A DNA stretch of 55,460 bases from Nocardia gamkensis NBRC 108242 (lineage in GTDB: Bacteria > Actinomycetota > Actinomycetes > Mycobacteriales > Mycobacteriaceae). The DNA lies in contig NZ_BDBM01000054.1 in the NCBI RefSeq assembly GCF_001612985.1, forward strand, positions 1-55,460, in the 5' to 3' direction. The translations under genes were made by a program, and so were the position numbers. The notes below the pieces were generated by a model. The model saw nothing but the letters and a program-made list of their open reading frames with translations, was not told the DNA's origin and ran no database searches. Shown in pieces: positions 7,919 through 15,410 of the stretch; within the stretch, counting starts at the first letter, position 1; each line of letters starts with the position of its first letter.

Positions 7919-9203
7919 TTCCGCCCCACACCAGCGTGACGGTCGTTCCCTCACCGGGCTGCGATTCCACGAAACCCGCGCCGCCGGCCAGCTGACGCAT
8001 GCGGCCCAGGATGCTCACCGAGATGCCGAGCCGATCGACCGGCACCTCACTCAGGTCGAAACCCGCTCCGTCGTCCCGGAACACCACGCGAATCCCACCC
8101 GCGCTGATCGTCACTGTGACGGTCCGGCGCACTTCGCGCCCGGCGACGGTGGCGTGCCGCAGACTGTTGCGCACGGCCTCGGCGAGTGCGGCCGCGATCG
8201 TGCTCGCCGCGTCCACCGGCAGATGCAGATCGTCGAACCCGGGCCAGCGTCGCGTGGTGAACCGGATGCCGGGGTTCACCTCGTGCACCGCGGAGCGGAG
8301 GAACCCGATCGCGGATTGCGCGTCCAGGCGGTCGGGTTCGTACCCGGCCACCCGGCACTCGTCGAGCTGCTCCAGGGTCCGTTCGGCCTGGCGGCGCAGT
8401 ACCGGTGATTCGGTCCCCGCTCGCGAGGCGTCCAGCAAGGTGGACAGCACCGCGTCGTGGATCAGCGCGGCGAAGCGCGCACGTTCCCGCTCCCGGGCCG
8501 CCGCGCCCGCGACCGCCGCCGCCCGGCTGCTCTCGATCGCCGACTCGCGATCCACTCGCGCGGCCGCCGCCCTGGCATAGATCACGCACCACAGGAACAG
8601 CGCGCTCAATCCGGCGGCCCTGGCGAAATCGCCGAGCAGCGCGAGCGCGGTGGTCTCCCGCAGCACGACCAGATTCGCCAGCGCGCTGAACGCCGCGCCC
8701 ACCACCAGGTACGCCACGGCGAGCGGCGGACGCCAAGCGAGCACCGCCGCGAGGACGCCGAGCGCCAGCACCCGGTACAACCACACCGACGCCGCCCCTT
8801 CGGCATCCGGCACGGCATACGCCAGCGGAACCACCGCCATGGCCGCGAGGAAACTCACCGCCGCCGCACCGGCGACCCGCTGGATCACCCGCCTGCTCAT
8901 GCCGATCGAGACGATCGCGAGCACCGGGAACAGCCCGAACGCCAGCACCACCTCGACCACCGTCCACCGGACCGGCACGAAGCGGCTCTGGTCGGCTATC
9001 TCGGGCAACTCGACGACCGCGGCGATCACCCCGGCGATGCCGATGGCCAGGCCGAACCTGCGCAAGATGCGGTCGGCGGCGCCCTCCGAGGCCTTCTCCC
9101 TGGACAGCGCGACGACTCCGCGACGCCAGCGGTTCACCCGGAATCGGTGGAGCGGGAGGGAGCGAGAGCGCGACTCGGTGTCCAGCATGCTGGACGCGAT
9201 CAT
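7911..9203 (-). CDS. Sensor histidine kinase (HisKA_3/NarL-partner type)
   Basis: 430 residues from MIASSMLDTESRSRSL. Five or six transmembrane segments lie between residues about 40 and 220. A helical linker carries the H-box FAALIHDAVLSTLLDASR, and the ATPase domain has the N-box ALAEAVRNSLRHA and G-box VVFRDDGAGFD plus LGISVSILGRM. The HD pair in the H-box is typical of kinases that pair with LuxR-type regulators, and such a regulator lies directly upstream. The start codon overlaps its stop (ATGA), which decides the start against the long Arg-rich frame to 9473. The signal is unknown. Confidence 0.88.
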   Translation of the reverse strand: MIASSMLDTESRSRSLPLHRFRVNRWRRGVVALSREKASEGAADRILRRFGLAIGIAGVIAAVVELPEIADQSRFVPVRWTVVEVVLAFGLFPVLAIVSIGMSRRVIQRVAGAAAVSFLAAMAVVPLAYAVPDAEGAASVWLYRVLALGVLAAVLAWRPPLAVAYLVVGAAFSALANLVVLRETTALALLGDFARAAGLSALFLWCVIYARAAAARVDRESAIESSRAAAVAGAAARERERARFAALIHDAVLSTLLDASRAGTESPVLRRQAERTLEQLDECRVAGYEPDRLDAQSAIGFLRSAVHEVNPGIRFTTRRWPGFDDLHLPVDAASTIAAALAEAVRNSLRHATVAGREVRRTVTVTISAGGIRVVFRDDGAGFDLSEVPVDRLGISVSILGRMRQLAGGAGFVESQPGEGTTVTLVWGGNG

Positions 9204-9886
9204 CCGCGCGGATGCCGCTCGGGAACCGGGAGCCAGCCGTCCTCGACCGCTCGTTTGTACAGGTCGGTCTTGGTCGGCGCGGGACGACCGGCGTCGGCGT
9301 ACTTCTGGCGGATTCGGCCGAGATAGTCGTTGACCGTCTGCTCGGACAGACCGGTCAACCGCGCGACCCGGGAGGCTTTCTCCCCGGACGCGTAGAGGGT
9401 GAGCACTTCCTCCTGACGCGGGCTCAGGCCCACATGGGACAGTTGCGGATCGCCGTCGATGGCGGCGGCCCAATCGGTGGTCACCACCTGCTCGCCGCCG
9501 GCCGCGCGGCGCACAGCGGCGACGACGGTCGGCACGTCCTCGGATTTGCGCACCACGCCCAGCACCCCGGCGCGCGCGGCGGCGCGCACCAGGAAGGCGT
9601 TGTCCGCGCCGGTGAAGACCAGCACCTCGATACCGCGGTTACGCAGGGCGCGCACGTTGTCCTCGGGCGAGGACCCGTCGGCCAGCCGCAGGTCCAGCAC
9701 CACCAGGTCCAGCTTCGGCACGCCGTCGGCGGCGGCGAGAAGTTCCGGCACCGTGCCGGCGGTCAGCACCAGATCGAGATCGGTTTCCGGCGCGAGCATC
9801 GCGGCGAGACCGATGGCGACCGATTCGTGGTCCTCGACCAATCCGATTCGGCGCGGGGCATTCTCGTTCCCTTCGGCCCAGGTCAC
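9200..9886 (-). CDS. LuxR/NarL-type response regulator
   Basis: 228 residues from a GTG start with GGGAG upstream. The receiver domain (about 13-130) has the acidic pocket E18-D19, the phospho-acceptor Asp65 in LVVLDLRLADG, Thr92 in FTGA and Lys114 in VRKSE. The C-terminal LuxR helix-turn-helix (about 154-215) reads LSPRQEEVLTLYASGEK and GLSEQTVNDYLGRIRQKY. It is the first gene of a three-gene operon with the kinase and the kinase-like membrane protein, all coupled by overlaps. It lies next to the broken flavodoxin gene at the island edge. Confidence 0.92.
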   Translation of the reverse strand: MTWAEGNENAPRRIGLVEDHESVAIGLAAMLAPETDLDLVLTAGTVPELLAAADGVPKLDLVVLDLRLADGSSPEDNVRALRNRGIEVLVFTGADNAFLVRAAARAGVLGVVRKSEDVPTVVAAVRRAAGGEQVVTTDWAAAIDGDPQLSHVGLSPRQEEVLTLYASGEKASRVARLTGLSEQTVNDYLGRIRQKYADAGRPAPTKTDLYKRAVEDGWLPVPERHPRG

Positions 9887-9996
9887 CTGGCTCTCCCATC
9901 CCGAGCTACTCGTTCACATCCCCACCGCGACAACAACCGCAGACAGTATGCCGGTCGATGGTGCGCCATGGTCAGACACCAGAATTCGGGGGATGC

Positions 9997-10166
9997 TCAG
10001 GCCATGAGCCCGGCCGCGAGGGTGGCCCCCAGCTCCCAGCACCGCTGTAGGTCTTCCTTGGCGGGCGGACCGGAGATCACCACCGCGGCGGCGGCCTGTT
10101 CCCAGCCCAGCCCGGTCGTGACGCTCACCACCCCGCGCTCGGCGCCTTCGGTGCCTTCGTTGCGGT
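9997..10166 (-). pseudogene. Flavodoxin family protein, C-terminal remnant
   Basis: Read on the minus strand, this gives about 55 codons: RNEGTEGAERGVVSVTTGLG, then WEQAAAAVVISGPPAKEDL, then QRCWELGATLAAGLMA and a stop. It aligns without gaps to residues about 94-150 of the intact flavodoxin at 14102-14554. Upstream of 10166 the similarity stops abruptly and no start codon exists. The missing N-terminal half is found at 15476-15688 in the same orientation. Together they look like one gene broken by the intervening island, with roughly 22 codons between the two pieces lost. Confidence 0.85.
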
Positions 10167-10201
10167 TCCTCGAGGCTAATTCGACATCATCAACGGCGCG
10201 T

Positions 10202-10357
10202 CTACAAGGGTTCGTCCTCGTGCTCGATCGACTCCCGAATGCCCTCCACCGACCGCTCGCGCGGGATGCGCTCCGGCCACAGGATCACCGCGAGCACGAC
10301 GGTCAGCGGCAGGCCGATCACGAGCACCCACCCGAGCATGATCCATCCGTTGTTCAT
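10202..10357 (-). CDS. Small single-span membrane protein (51 aa)
   Basis: The frame reads MNNGWIMLGWVLVIGLPLTV followed by VLAVILWPERIPRERSVEG and an acidic tail ending HEDEPL. One transmembrane helix (about residues 6-27) is followed by a charged tail predicted to be cytoplasmic. The ATG overlaps the stop of the preceding gene (ATGA), which supports translation. I recognise no family. It is the first complete gene inside the island at this edge. Confidence 0.6.
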   Translation of the reverse strand: MNNGWIMLGWVLVIGLPLTVVLAVILWPERIPRERSVEGIRESIEHEDEPL

Positions 10358-10587
10358 CGGATCTCGTTATCCCCCAAGGAGATCGGCTCGATGTCGATCG
10401 GTGCGTACGTGACGACTGCGATGGCGGCCAGTACGTCGGCCTCCAGATCCTGCGGATTAACAGGCCACCCGTCGTCGCCGATCAGTTCCCACGATCCATC
10501 GGCATGGTGCAAGAACCTCGCGCCGTCGCTCGGGGCCAGCGCCAGTTTCCGAGCGTCTTCGTCATCCCAGCACGCGGGTAAGTCCAT
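10354..10587 (-). CDS. Small hypothetical protein (77 aa)
   Basis: It starts MDLPACWDDEDARKLALAPS and ends IEPISLGDNEIR. It is acidic and has no membrane segment or known motif; HHADGSWELIGDDGW suggests a small beta-rich fold. The ATG at 10587 is chosen because the longer frame to 10716 runs through the promoter region of the divergent operon. It is coupled to the membrane protein downstream through ATGA. Function unknown; probably island cargo. Confidence 0.5.
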   Translation of the reverse strand: MDLPACWDDEDARKLALAPSDGARFLHHADGSWELIGDDGWPVNPQDLEADVLAAIAVVTYAPIDIEPISLGDNEIR

Positions 10588-10665
10588 GGCCAGTCTCTCG
10601 GTCGCCGGTTGGTAGGCACCCGCCGCCGGGGAGCCGAAGGGCGCGGCGTCCACCCGGCGGCGGGG

Positions 10666-10720
10666 TTGACCACACGCTATGCGTGTGTATTTCGCGCGAG
10701 AAAGAATATTGCGCAATATT
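10666..10720 (+). promoter_or_regulatory. Promoter with two palindromes upstream of the WhiJ-like operon
   Basis: A -35-like TTGACC (10666-10671) is followed after about 16 bases by a -10-like TATTTC. CACACGC-TAT-GCGTGTG (10671-10687) sits in the spacer, and the perfect 16-bp palindrome AATATTGCGCAATATT (10705-10720) lies at the expected transcript start. Both are symmetric operator candidates for the HTH regulator encoded at the end of the operon. The assignment is from sequence symmetry only. Confidence 0.5.
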
Positions 10721-10807
10721 GCGCCGAACTTGGGTGCGCGGCCCGGTCAACCACCCGATGATGAATACGTGCCCGCACGGCGGAACATCCACACCACGGG
10801 AGGAATC

Positions 10808-11137
10808 ATGAAGCTCGAACGACTCGGCGGCGACAGCACCGATGGGCAATCGCCCACCCTGTTCCTGAGCGACCGGGGCTCGTACGTCACTCAAGGCTGG
10901 CGCACCGACTGGCCCGACACCATCGAGATACCCCACCGGTTGATCCGTCATCTGAAGCCGGGGACATGCCTCGGCGCGCTGCTGCGCGATACCGGGCATG
11001 GCACGTTCATGTTGACCGGCGAGCCCGTTACCGATCCGGAAGCCCTAGAACAGATTCAGCTGCCCAGCCACGAAACAGCGGTCGAGGTACCCATCGGCAC
11101 GGAGCGGAGGCGCGATGCTGCACCTGACATTCGATGA
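10808..11137 (+). CDS. Small protein of the HTH/DUF6879 operon (109 aa)
   Basis: 109 residues from an ATG with the strong ribosome binding site GGGAGGA; the long frame from 10679 starts inside the promoter. The sequence starts MKLERLGGDSTDGQSPTLFL and contains WRTDWPDTIEIPHRLIRHL and GTFMLTGEPVTDPEALEQ. No catalytic motif is visible. Proteins of this size and composition recur next to DUF6879 and DUF5753 genes in actinobacteria, in the position of the partner of WhiJ-like regulators. It overlaps the next gene by 23 bases. The molecular function is unknown. Confidence 0.7.
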   Translation: MKLERLGGDSTDGQSPTLFLSDRGSYVTQGWRTDWPDTIEIPHRLIRHLKPGTCLGALLRDTGHGTFMLTGEPVTDPEALEQIQLPSHETAVEVPIGTERRRDAAPDIR

Positions 11138-11630
11138 CCTGACGCATGCCTTCCGCACTCACAAGCGCGCCTTCCACCTGGAGGTCCGCGACGACTACAG
11201 CGGCGTTGCCGGGGAAGCCGACCGGGTGCGCCGGTTCCTTGCGGGCCAGCCGCAGGACCCGGCGGCGAGCGCGCGGTGGCATGCGCTCATATGGGAGGTC
11301 ACCGCGTCTGGGTGCGCGGTGCAGCGGGTCCGGGTGATCTCCGAGCCACACGGGGACTACACCCGCTTCTCGGTGGGCACCACCTCCACCAACATCGAAG
11401 TTGGCGAAGACATTCGGTGGTTGCCGCGCCAGGATGCGCCGCCCGGCTTGCCCGATGACGATTGGTGGTTGTTCGATGACGAGATGGCCGCCTACACCGT
11501 ATTCAACAGCGACGGCACCGCTGCGCCGGGCTGGGCAGCGATCACAGATCCCGTGATCACGGCACACTACGCCCAGCGCCGAGACGAATTGTGGTCCAAG
11601 GCGATTCCGCACGCCGAGTACGACAAGTGA
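11115..11630 (+). CDS. DUF6879 family protein
   Basis: 171 residues beginning MLHLTFDDLTHAFRTHKRAF. The order HLEVRDDY..., ARWHALIWEVTASGCAVQRV, RVISEPHGDYTRF and WLPRQDAPPGLPDDDWWLFD is the signature I associate with DUF6879. It is a soluble alpha/beta domain protein found in large numbers in Streptomyces and Nocardia, always near DUF5753-type HTH regulators. The role is unknown. The stop codon overlaps the GTG of the regulator (GTGA), so synthesis of the two is linked. Confidence 0.8.
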   Translation: MLHLTFDDLTHAFRTHKRAFHLEVRDDYSGVAGEADRVRRFLAGQPQDPAASARWHALIWEVTASGCAVQRVRVISEPHGDYTRFSVGTTSTNIEVGEDIRWLPRQDAPPGLPDDDWWLFDDEMAAYTVFNSDGTAAPGWAAITDPVITAHYAQRRDELWSKAIPHAEYDK

Positions 11631-12466
11631 CCAATGCTGGTGAAGCGCGCCGCGACCTGGGAGCCCGATTGCGTGGCCTCCGAATCGCGGCGTGTCTGCG
11701 CGGATACCAACTTGCCGAACAGGCGGGCTGGCATCCGGCGAAGGTCTCCCGCATTGAGAACGGCGCGCAAGCGGTATCCGAGGAGGACTTGGCCGTCTGG
11801 TGCCGGATCGCCGAAGCCGAGGATGAATACCCGGACCTGCTGGCGACGGTGCGCAATATCTCCGCCGCGTGGATGGAATGGCGGCGGATAGTCGGCCACG
11901 GCTACACGAACCATCAGCGTCAGATCAGCGGCATGGAGGAACGGACCGAACTTCTTCGTGGATTCGACCCCCAGGTATTCCACGGGCTCTTGCAGACTGC
12001 GGACTACGCCCGCTCGCTGATGGCCGCCGGGATGGAGTTCCTCAACACCCGCCGCGACCTGGATGCCGCCGTCGCCGCCCGCATGGAGCGGCAACAAATC
12101 CTCCGGGAGGGACGGCACCGCTTCTACTTCCTGGTTGGTGAGCAGGCGCTCAAGACCACCGTCGGCACCGACGGGGTCATGGTCGAGCAGCTGCGGCATG
12201 TGCTCGCCCTGATGGGCCTTCCTCGGCTGGTCTTCGGCATCGTCCCGGCGGCGAGCGCGTTCTTCCGCCGCACCACCGATTTCGTGCTGTACGACACGCG
12301 CAAGGTGCTGGTGGAGACCATCACCGCGGAGTCCGCCATCACGCAGCCCCGAGAGATCGCCCTCTACGAGAAGGTGTTCACCCGGCTGGCCGAGCAAGCT
12401 GTCCATGGCGACACTGCCCGCCAGCTGATCAGGGCCGAGCTGGAGCGGCGTACGGGGGCTGCGTAA
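11627..12466 (+). CDS. WhiJ-like HTH (XRE) regulator with DUF5753
   Basis: 279 residues from a GTG that overlaps the upstream stop. The N-terminal XRE helix-turn-helix (about 8-65) reads LGARLRGLRIAACLRGYQLA then GWHPAKVSRIENGAQAVSEE. The remainder (about 90-275) is the DUF5753 domain, with FDPQVFHGLLQTADYARSLM, RQQILREG-type and FVLYDTRKVLVETITAE elements. WhiJ-type regulators in Streptomyces affect development and act together with small partner proteins encoded beside them; the partners here would be the 109-residue protein and DUF6879. It probably binds the palindromes at 10671-10720 (inference). Confidence 0.88.
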   Translation: MTNAGEARRDLGARLRGLRIAACLRGYQLAEQAGWHPAKVSRIENGAQAVSEEDLAVWCRIAEAEDEYPDLLATVRNISAAWMEWRRIVGHGYTNHQRQISGMEERTELLRGFDPQVFHGLLQTADYARSLMAAGMEFLNTRRDLDAAVAARMERQQILREGRHRFYFLVGEQALKTTVGTDGVMVEQLRHVLALMGLPRLVFGIVPAASAFFRRTTDFVLYDTRKVLVETITAESAITQPREIALYEKVFTRLAEQAVHGDTARQLIRAELERRTGAA

Positions 12467-12536
12467 CAGTATGGCCGGGCCACCGATTTACAGCGCTACT
12501 CCATCACTGTCGGTGCAGCGGTGCATCATTGGCGCA

Positions 12537-13226
12537 TGACCCTCCGGCTCACCGCGGATAACGCGCGCCGCTACTGGCACACCCTCATCTCAAACGTGCC
12601 GCGCTGATCAACGACGCGAGCACCCTACTCGACAACAACTCTGTGGGACGTGCTCGCTCGCTCCTGGTCCTAGCTCAGGAAGAGTTGGCTCGGGCTAACG
12701 CGGTCTACGATGCTTCGGTCGCCGCGTGGGAGAGCGGGCGCACGGTTGAACTGTCCTCACCGCCAGGCACTCCCAAGCACCTCGCCGTGTCGAACAATCA
12801 CCGCGACAGATCGCCGCGACGGATAACTACGCGCTCGACCTGGGACCGTTCTGGGGCGATTACAGCGCGTGGGAGAACGGGGGCGTCCCCGAGCCGGGCG
12901 GGGTGCCCGCCGACGTCGATCGCGAGAAGCAGGATGGGTTCTCCGTTGCCTCGGCCCCAGGGCCGGGTGGCCGTTTCGCGTCGCCGCTCGACGTCGAGGC
13001 TGAGCCCGTCGCCGCAGAGCTAGTGCGCGTGCCCAGCTCCGAGATGGCCCTCATCCGTGACCACACCCGGAAGCAAGCCCTCGGTACTGCTAGTGAGGAC
13101 AGCGCGCAAGATCTTCACTGGAGGTTGCTGCGATTTGCCCACCCCGAGACGTGGACCGACTTCGGGGGACACCGACCACCACGCGAGCTGATAAAAGCGA
13201 TCACTCAACCGCTTGGATTCCAGTAG
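12537..13226 (+). pseudogene. AbiV-like abortive infection protein, frameshifted
   Basis: Three reading frames must be joined. MTLRLTADNARRYWHTLIS starts at 12537 and stops near 12606. The next frame carries ALINDASTLLDNNSVGRARS then LLVLAQEELARANAVYD (about 12599-12790). The first frame resumes with ATDNYALDLGPFWGDYSAWE, REKQDGFSVAS and SEMALIRDHTRKQALG to the stop at 13226. The small-residue/LL/EELxxA helix pair and the later REKQxGFxV block resemble AbiV family proteins, which have a HEPN-like helical core. Two compensating frameshifts mean either a decaying gene or base-calling errors. Family assignment is moderate. Confidence 0.55.
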
Positions 13227-13253
13227 TCGTCGCAACGCTGTTGGAATCCAAGC
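13211..13253. terminator. Inverted repeat between convergent AbiV-like and HEPN-like genes
   Basis: GCTTGGATTCCA (13211-13222) and TGGAATCCAAGC (13242-13253) are perfect complements with a 19-base loop containing the TAG of the AbiV-like frame. Its location between convergent genes suggests a shared terminator, but there is no T-run. Confidence 0.5.
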
Positions 13254-13255
13254 CG

Positions 13256-14014
13256 CTACGGGGTCGGCATATCGTTGTTGAGACTCTTCCGGTAGTCGTA
13301 CACCAGACCCATCCGGCTCTGCCATTCGTTAACCAGCTCCATAGCGGTCTGACATGCCCACTGAGCGCACCCGGCGGCGAGCGCACTATTCGGATACCAG
13401 GGCGCACCGATGGCCTGCCGGTTCGGCGTGATGCGAGGTTTCAGGTCTTTCTCCAACTTGTGCGCGGACGCAACGTCCTGAGTTTTAGGCATGAAGTGCA
13501 CCAGGGCGTTGCGCAGTTCGATAAGAACGCCGACCGCTTGCGCAGGGCCGCTACCCGTATCGAACGGCGGCTGACCCGCGCACAGCAGTGCGAGTTGGTA
13601 CTTCCGCAGAACCGGCATACCGCGCTCGACGGGAACCGCTCCGCCCGTCCAGAACTGGGCCATCTGCTCAACAGCGGCAGTGCTGAGCCCGTCGGTGCGG
13701 TAGTTGCTGCCACCAGGCTCGGCGGCGTCGGAGAAGGTCTCGTTGACGAACGCTTCTAGGAACGCCACGGACGACAGGACCGCGTTGATCGCATCGGCAC
13801 GATGACCGAGGTCCACGTTGATCTCACCGGCCGCAACCAGCTCCGATTCGCGCTCGTCGCACATGCGAGCGGACCGCAGTGCGGACCAAAGATGCTGTAC
13901 AGCCAAATAGTTGCGAACTGCCACCGTTGCGCTGAACGTGACGCTCACGCTGTCTTCGACGCGGACAACATTGATCTCCGATGATCCGACGTCGTCGCCA
14001 GGAACAGGACTCAT
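13256..14014 (-). CDS. Hypothetical protein with HEPN-like RX4H motif
   Basis: 252 residues from MSPVPGDDVGSSEINVVRV. No family is recognised outright. The body is largely helical: VAVRNYLAVQHLWSALRSAR, DAINAVLSSVAFLEAFVNET and AQAVGVLIELRNALVHFMPK. The last contains R168-N169-A-L-V-H173, the RNxxxH form of the HEPN ribonuclease motif. HEPN domains are common in toxin-antitoxin and abortive-infection systems, and the adjacent pseudogene is AbiV-like. The catalytic role is inference; many helical proteins contain RxxxxH by chance. The alternative start at 14098 would add an Arg-rich stretch. Confidence 0.6.
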   Translation of the reverse strand: MSPVPGDDVGSSEINVVRVEDSVSVTFSATVAVRNYLAVQHLWSALRSARMCDERESELVAAGEINVDLGHRADAINAVLSSVAFLEAFVNETFSDAAEPGGSNYRTDGLSTAAVEQMAQFWTGGAVPVERGMPVLRKYQLALLCAGQPPFDTGSGPAQAVGVLIELRNALVHFMPKTQDVASAHKLEKDLKPRITPNRQAIGAPWYPNSALAAGCAQWACQTAMELVNEWQSRMGLVYDYRKSLNNDMPTP

Positions 14015-14101
14015 GCCGGGAGCATAGAGGCAGCGTCCGACACGTTCAGTTCTACCCAGACGCGACGTGAACCCGGCTCGTCTGGAGAGCGCCGCCACGG
14101 C

Positions 14102-14554
14102 TCACGTCATGAGCTGTGCGGCCACGGTCGCGCCAAGTTCCCAGCACGCCTCGATATCGGCCTTCGACGGACGGCCCGAAACCGTCACGTACTCTGCCGC
14201 TTTCACCCAGCCCAGGCCGGTCGTGATGGAGGTGACACCCTGCTCCGCACCCTCGGTGCCTTCGTTGCCGTGGAAGTACGCCCCGAACGGTCGTCCGCGC
14301 GTGGAGTCCAAGCAGGGGTAGTAGATCGCATCGAAGGCGACCTTCAGCCCGCCGCTCATGTACCCCAGGTTCGCCGGGGTGCCGAGCAGGTACCCGTCCG
14401 CCTCCAGGACGTCGGTCGGCGTCACCGCCAGCGCAGCGCGGCGCACCACCTCCACACCGGTGATCTCCGGGTCGGTCGCGCCGGAGATCACGGCCTCGAA
14501 CATCGCCTGGCAGTGCGGCGAGGGGGTGTGGTGGATGATCAGGAGGCGGGTCAC
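14102..14554 (-). CDS. Flavodoxin family protein, intact island copy
   Basis: 150 residues from GTG with AAAGG upstream. The N-terminus TRLLIIHHTPSPHCQAMFEA is the phosphate-binding loop region of an NAD(P)H:quinone oxidoreductase/flavodoxin-like fold. Further motifs are ADGYLLGTPANLGYMSGGLK and HGNEGTEGAEQGV. It resembles, from memory, mycobacterial Rv2771c, which lies beside dapB. It is about 87 percent identical by eye to the N-terminal remnant at 15476-15688 over 71 residues, and clearly related to the C-terminal remnant at 9997-10166. It probably takes over the function of the broken gene. The substrate is unknown. Confidence 0.85.
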   Translation of the reverse strand: MTRLLIIHHTPSPHCQAMFEAVISGATDPEITGVEVVRRAALAVTPTDVLEADGYLLGTPANLGYMSGGLKVAFDAIYYPCLDSTRGRPFGAYFHGNEGTEGAEQGVTSITTGLGWVKAAEYVTVSGRPSKADIEACWELGATVAAQLMT

Positions 14555-14603
14555 AAGCGCGACCTTTGCTTAACGACACCTTCAGCCTCTACCAGATGAC
14601 ACG

Positions 14604-15410
14604 TCACTCAACCGAGTCCTTCCGTCGCTCGATTTCCCACGTTCCATCCTCACCACGTGCAATCACACGAAGATCGACGTGCTCTGAGTGAGGTAATACC
14701 GGACGCCCAGAGATGTAGAGCTTCCCGTGGATGCGAGTTGCGAAGTGCTCAACTCTGATTGATTTATAAACCTTCGCAACTTGCACTGGGCCACCTACGC
14801 TGCGTATTTCTGGATCCATCGTCTGCTTGTACAGCGCCTCTAGAGGACGGTAATCGAGCTTCCCCGACATGGCCCCAAGGTTGTAACCCTTTGCCATCTG
14901 TCCGGTGAGTTTGCGGCCAGCGTCACCAATTACGCCATACAAACGGACTTTGGCAGGCCTTGCGATAGAAGGCGGAGGGTTGCGCAACCCAGCAAGAACA
15001 AATTGCGAAGTACCCTTGTCGAATAGGTAGTGGTAGATCAGGAACCGGCCCTCGGACCAGGACCATCCCGCTAGCAGAAATTCACAGTCGGGAGGATCTG
15101 CTGCGGCTGGTCCCATAGCTTGGTCCAAGACCACATTTAACACGCGCTCAAGATGACCGGCGTACTTTGGTAAGTCCAAGGTTCGTAGCAACGATCCCTC
15201 GTAGGATCTCGTGGTTGCAAGCACCTGAAATATAAGGGGCAATGCTCGCCATGTATTGCCAGCGAACCCCAACAGCGCGTCCGACCTACCGACATCGAAG
15301 ATTTTCGCGCATGCGTCCCAATCTTCGCCGCCACCTAGACGGCTATCGCTAGCCATCACAAGTTCGCGCTGTGAGCCGACCTCGCGCTCCCACGCCACGA
15401 CTGTTGTCAT
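14604..15410 (-). CDS. Ntn-hydrolase-fold (proteasome beta-like) protein, orphan
   Basis: 268 residues starting MTTVVAWEREVGSQRELVMA. After Met removal a Thr would be N-terminal, as in proteasome beta subunits. SDSRLGG (Asp22) and AKIFDVG (Lys36) follow, then ALLGFAGNTW, in the same order as the Thr1, Asp17 and Lys33 elements of the proteasome. HHHY-like repeats are absent; the C-terminal half (LYGVIGDAGRKLTGQ...) is unassigned. There is no alpha subunit, ATPase or Pup gene nearby. The gene is lower in G+C than its surroundings and ends at the right island junction. ATG at 15410 has GGAG upstream. Fold assignment is from motif order only. Confidence 0.55.
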   Translation of the reverse strand: MTTVVAWEREVGSQRELVMASDSRLGGGEDWDACAKIFDVGRSDALLGFAGNTWRALPLIFQVLATTRSYEGSLLRTLDLPKYAGHLERVLNVVLDQAMGPAAADPPDCEFLLAGWSWSEGRFLIYHYLFDKGTSQFVLAGLRNPPPSIARPAKVRLYGVIGDAGRKLTGQMAKGYNLGAMSGKLDYRPLEALYKQTMDPEIRSVGGPVQVAKVYKSIRVEHFATRIHGKLYISGRPVLPHSEHVDLRVIARGEDGTWEIERRKDSVE

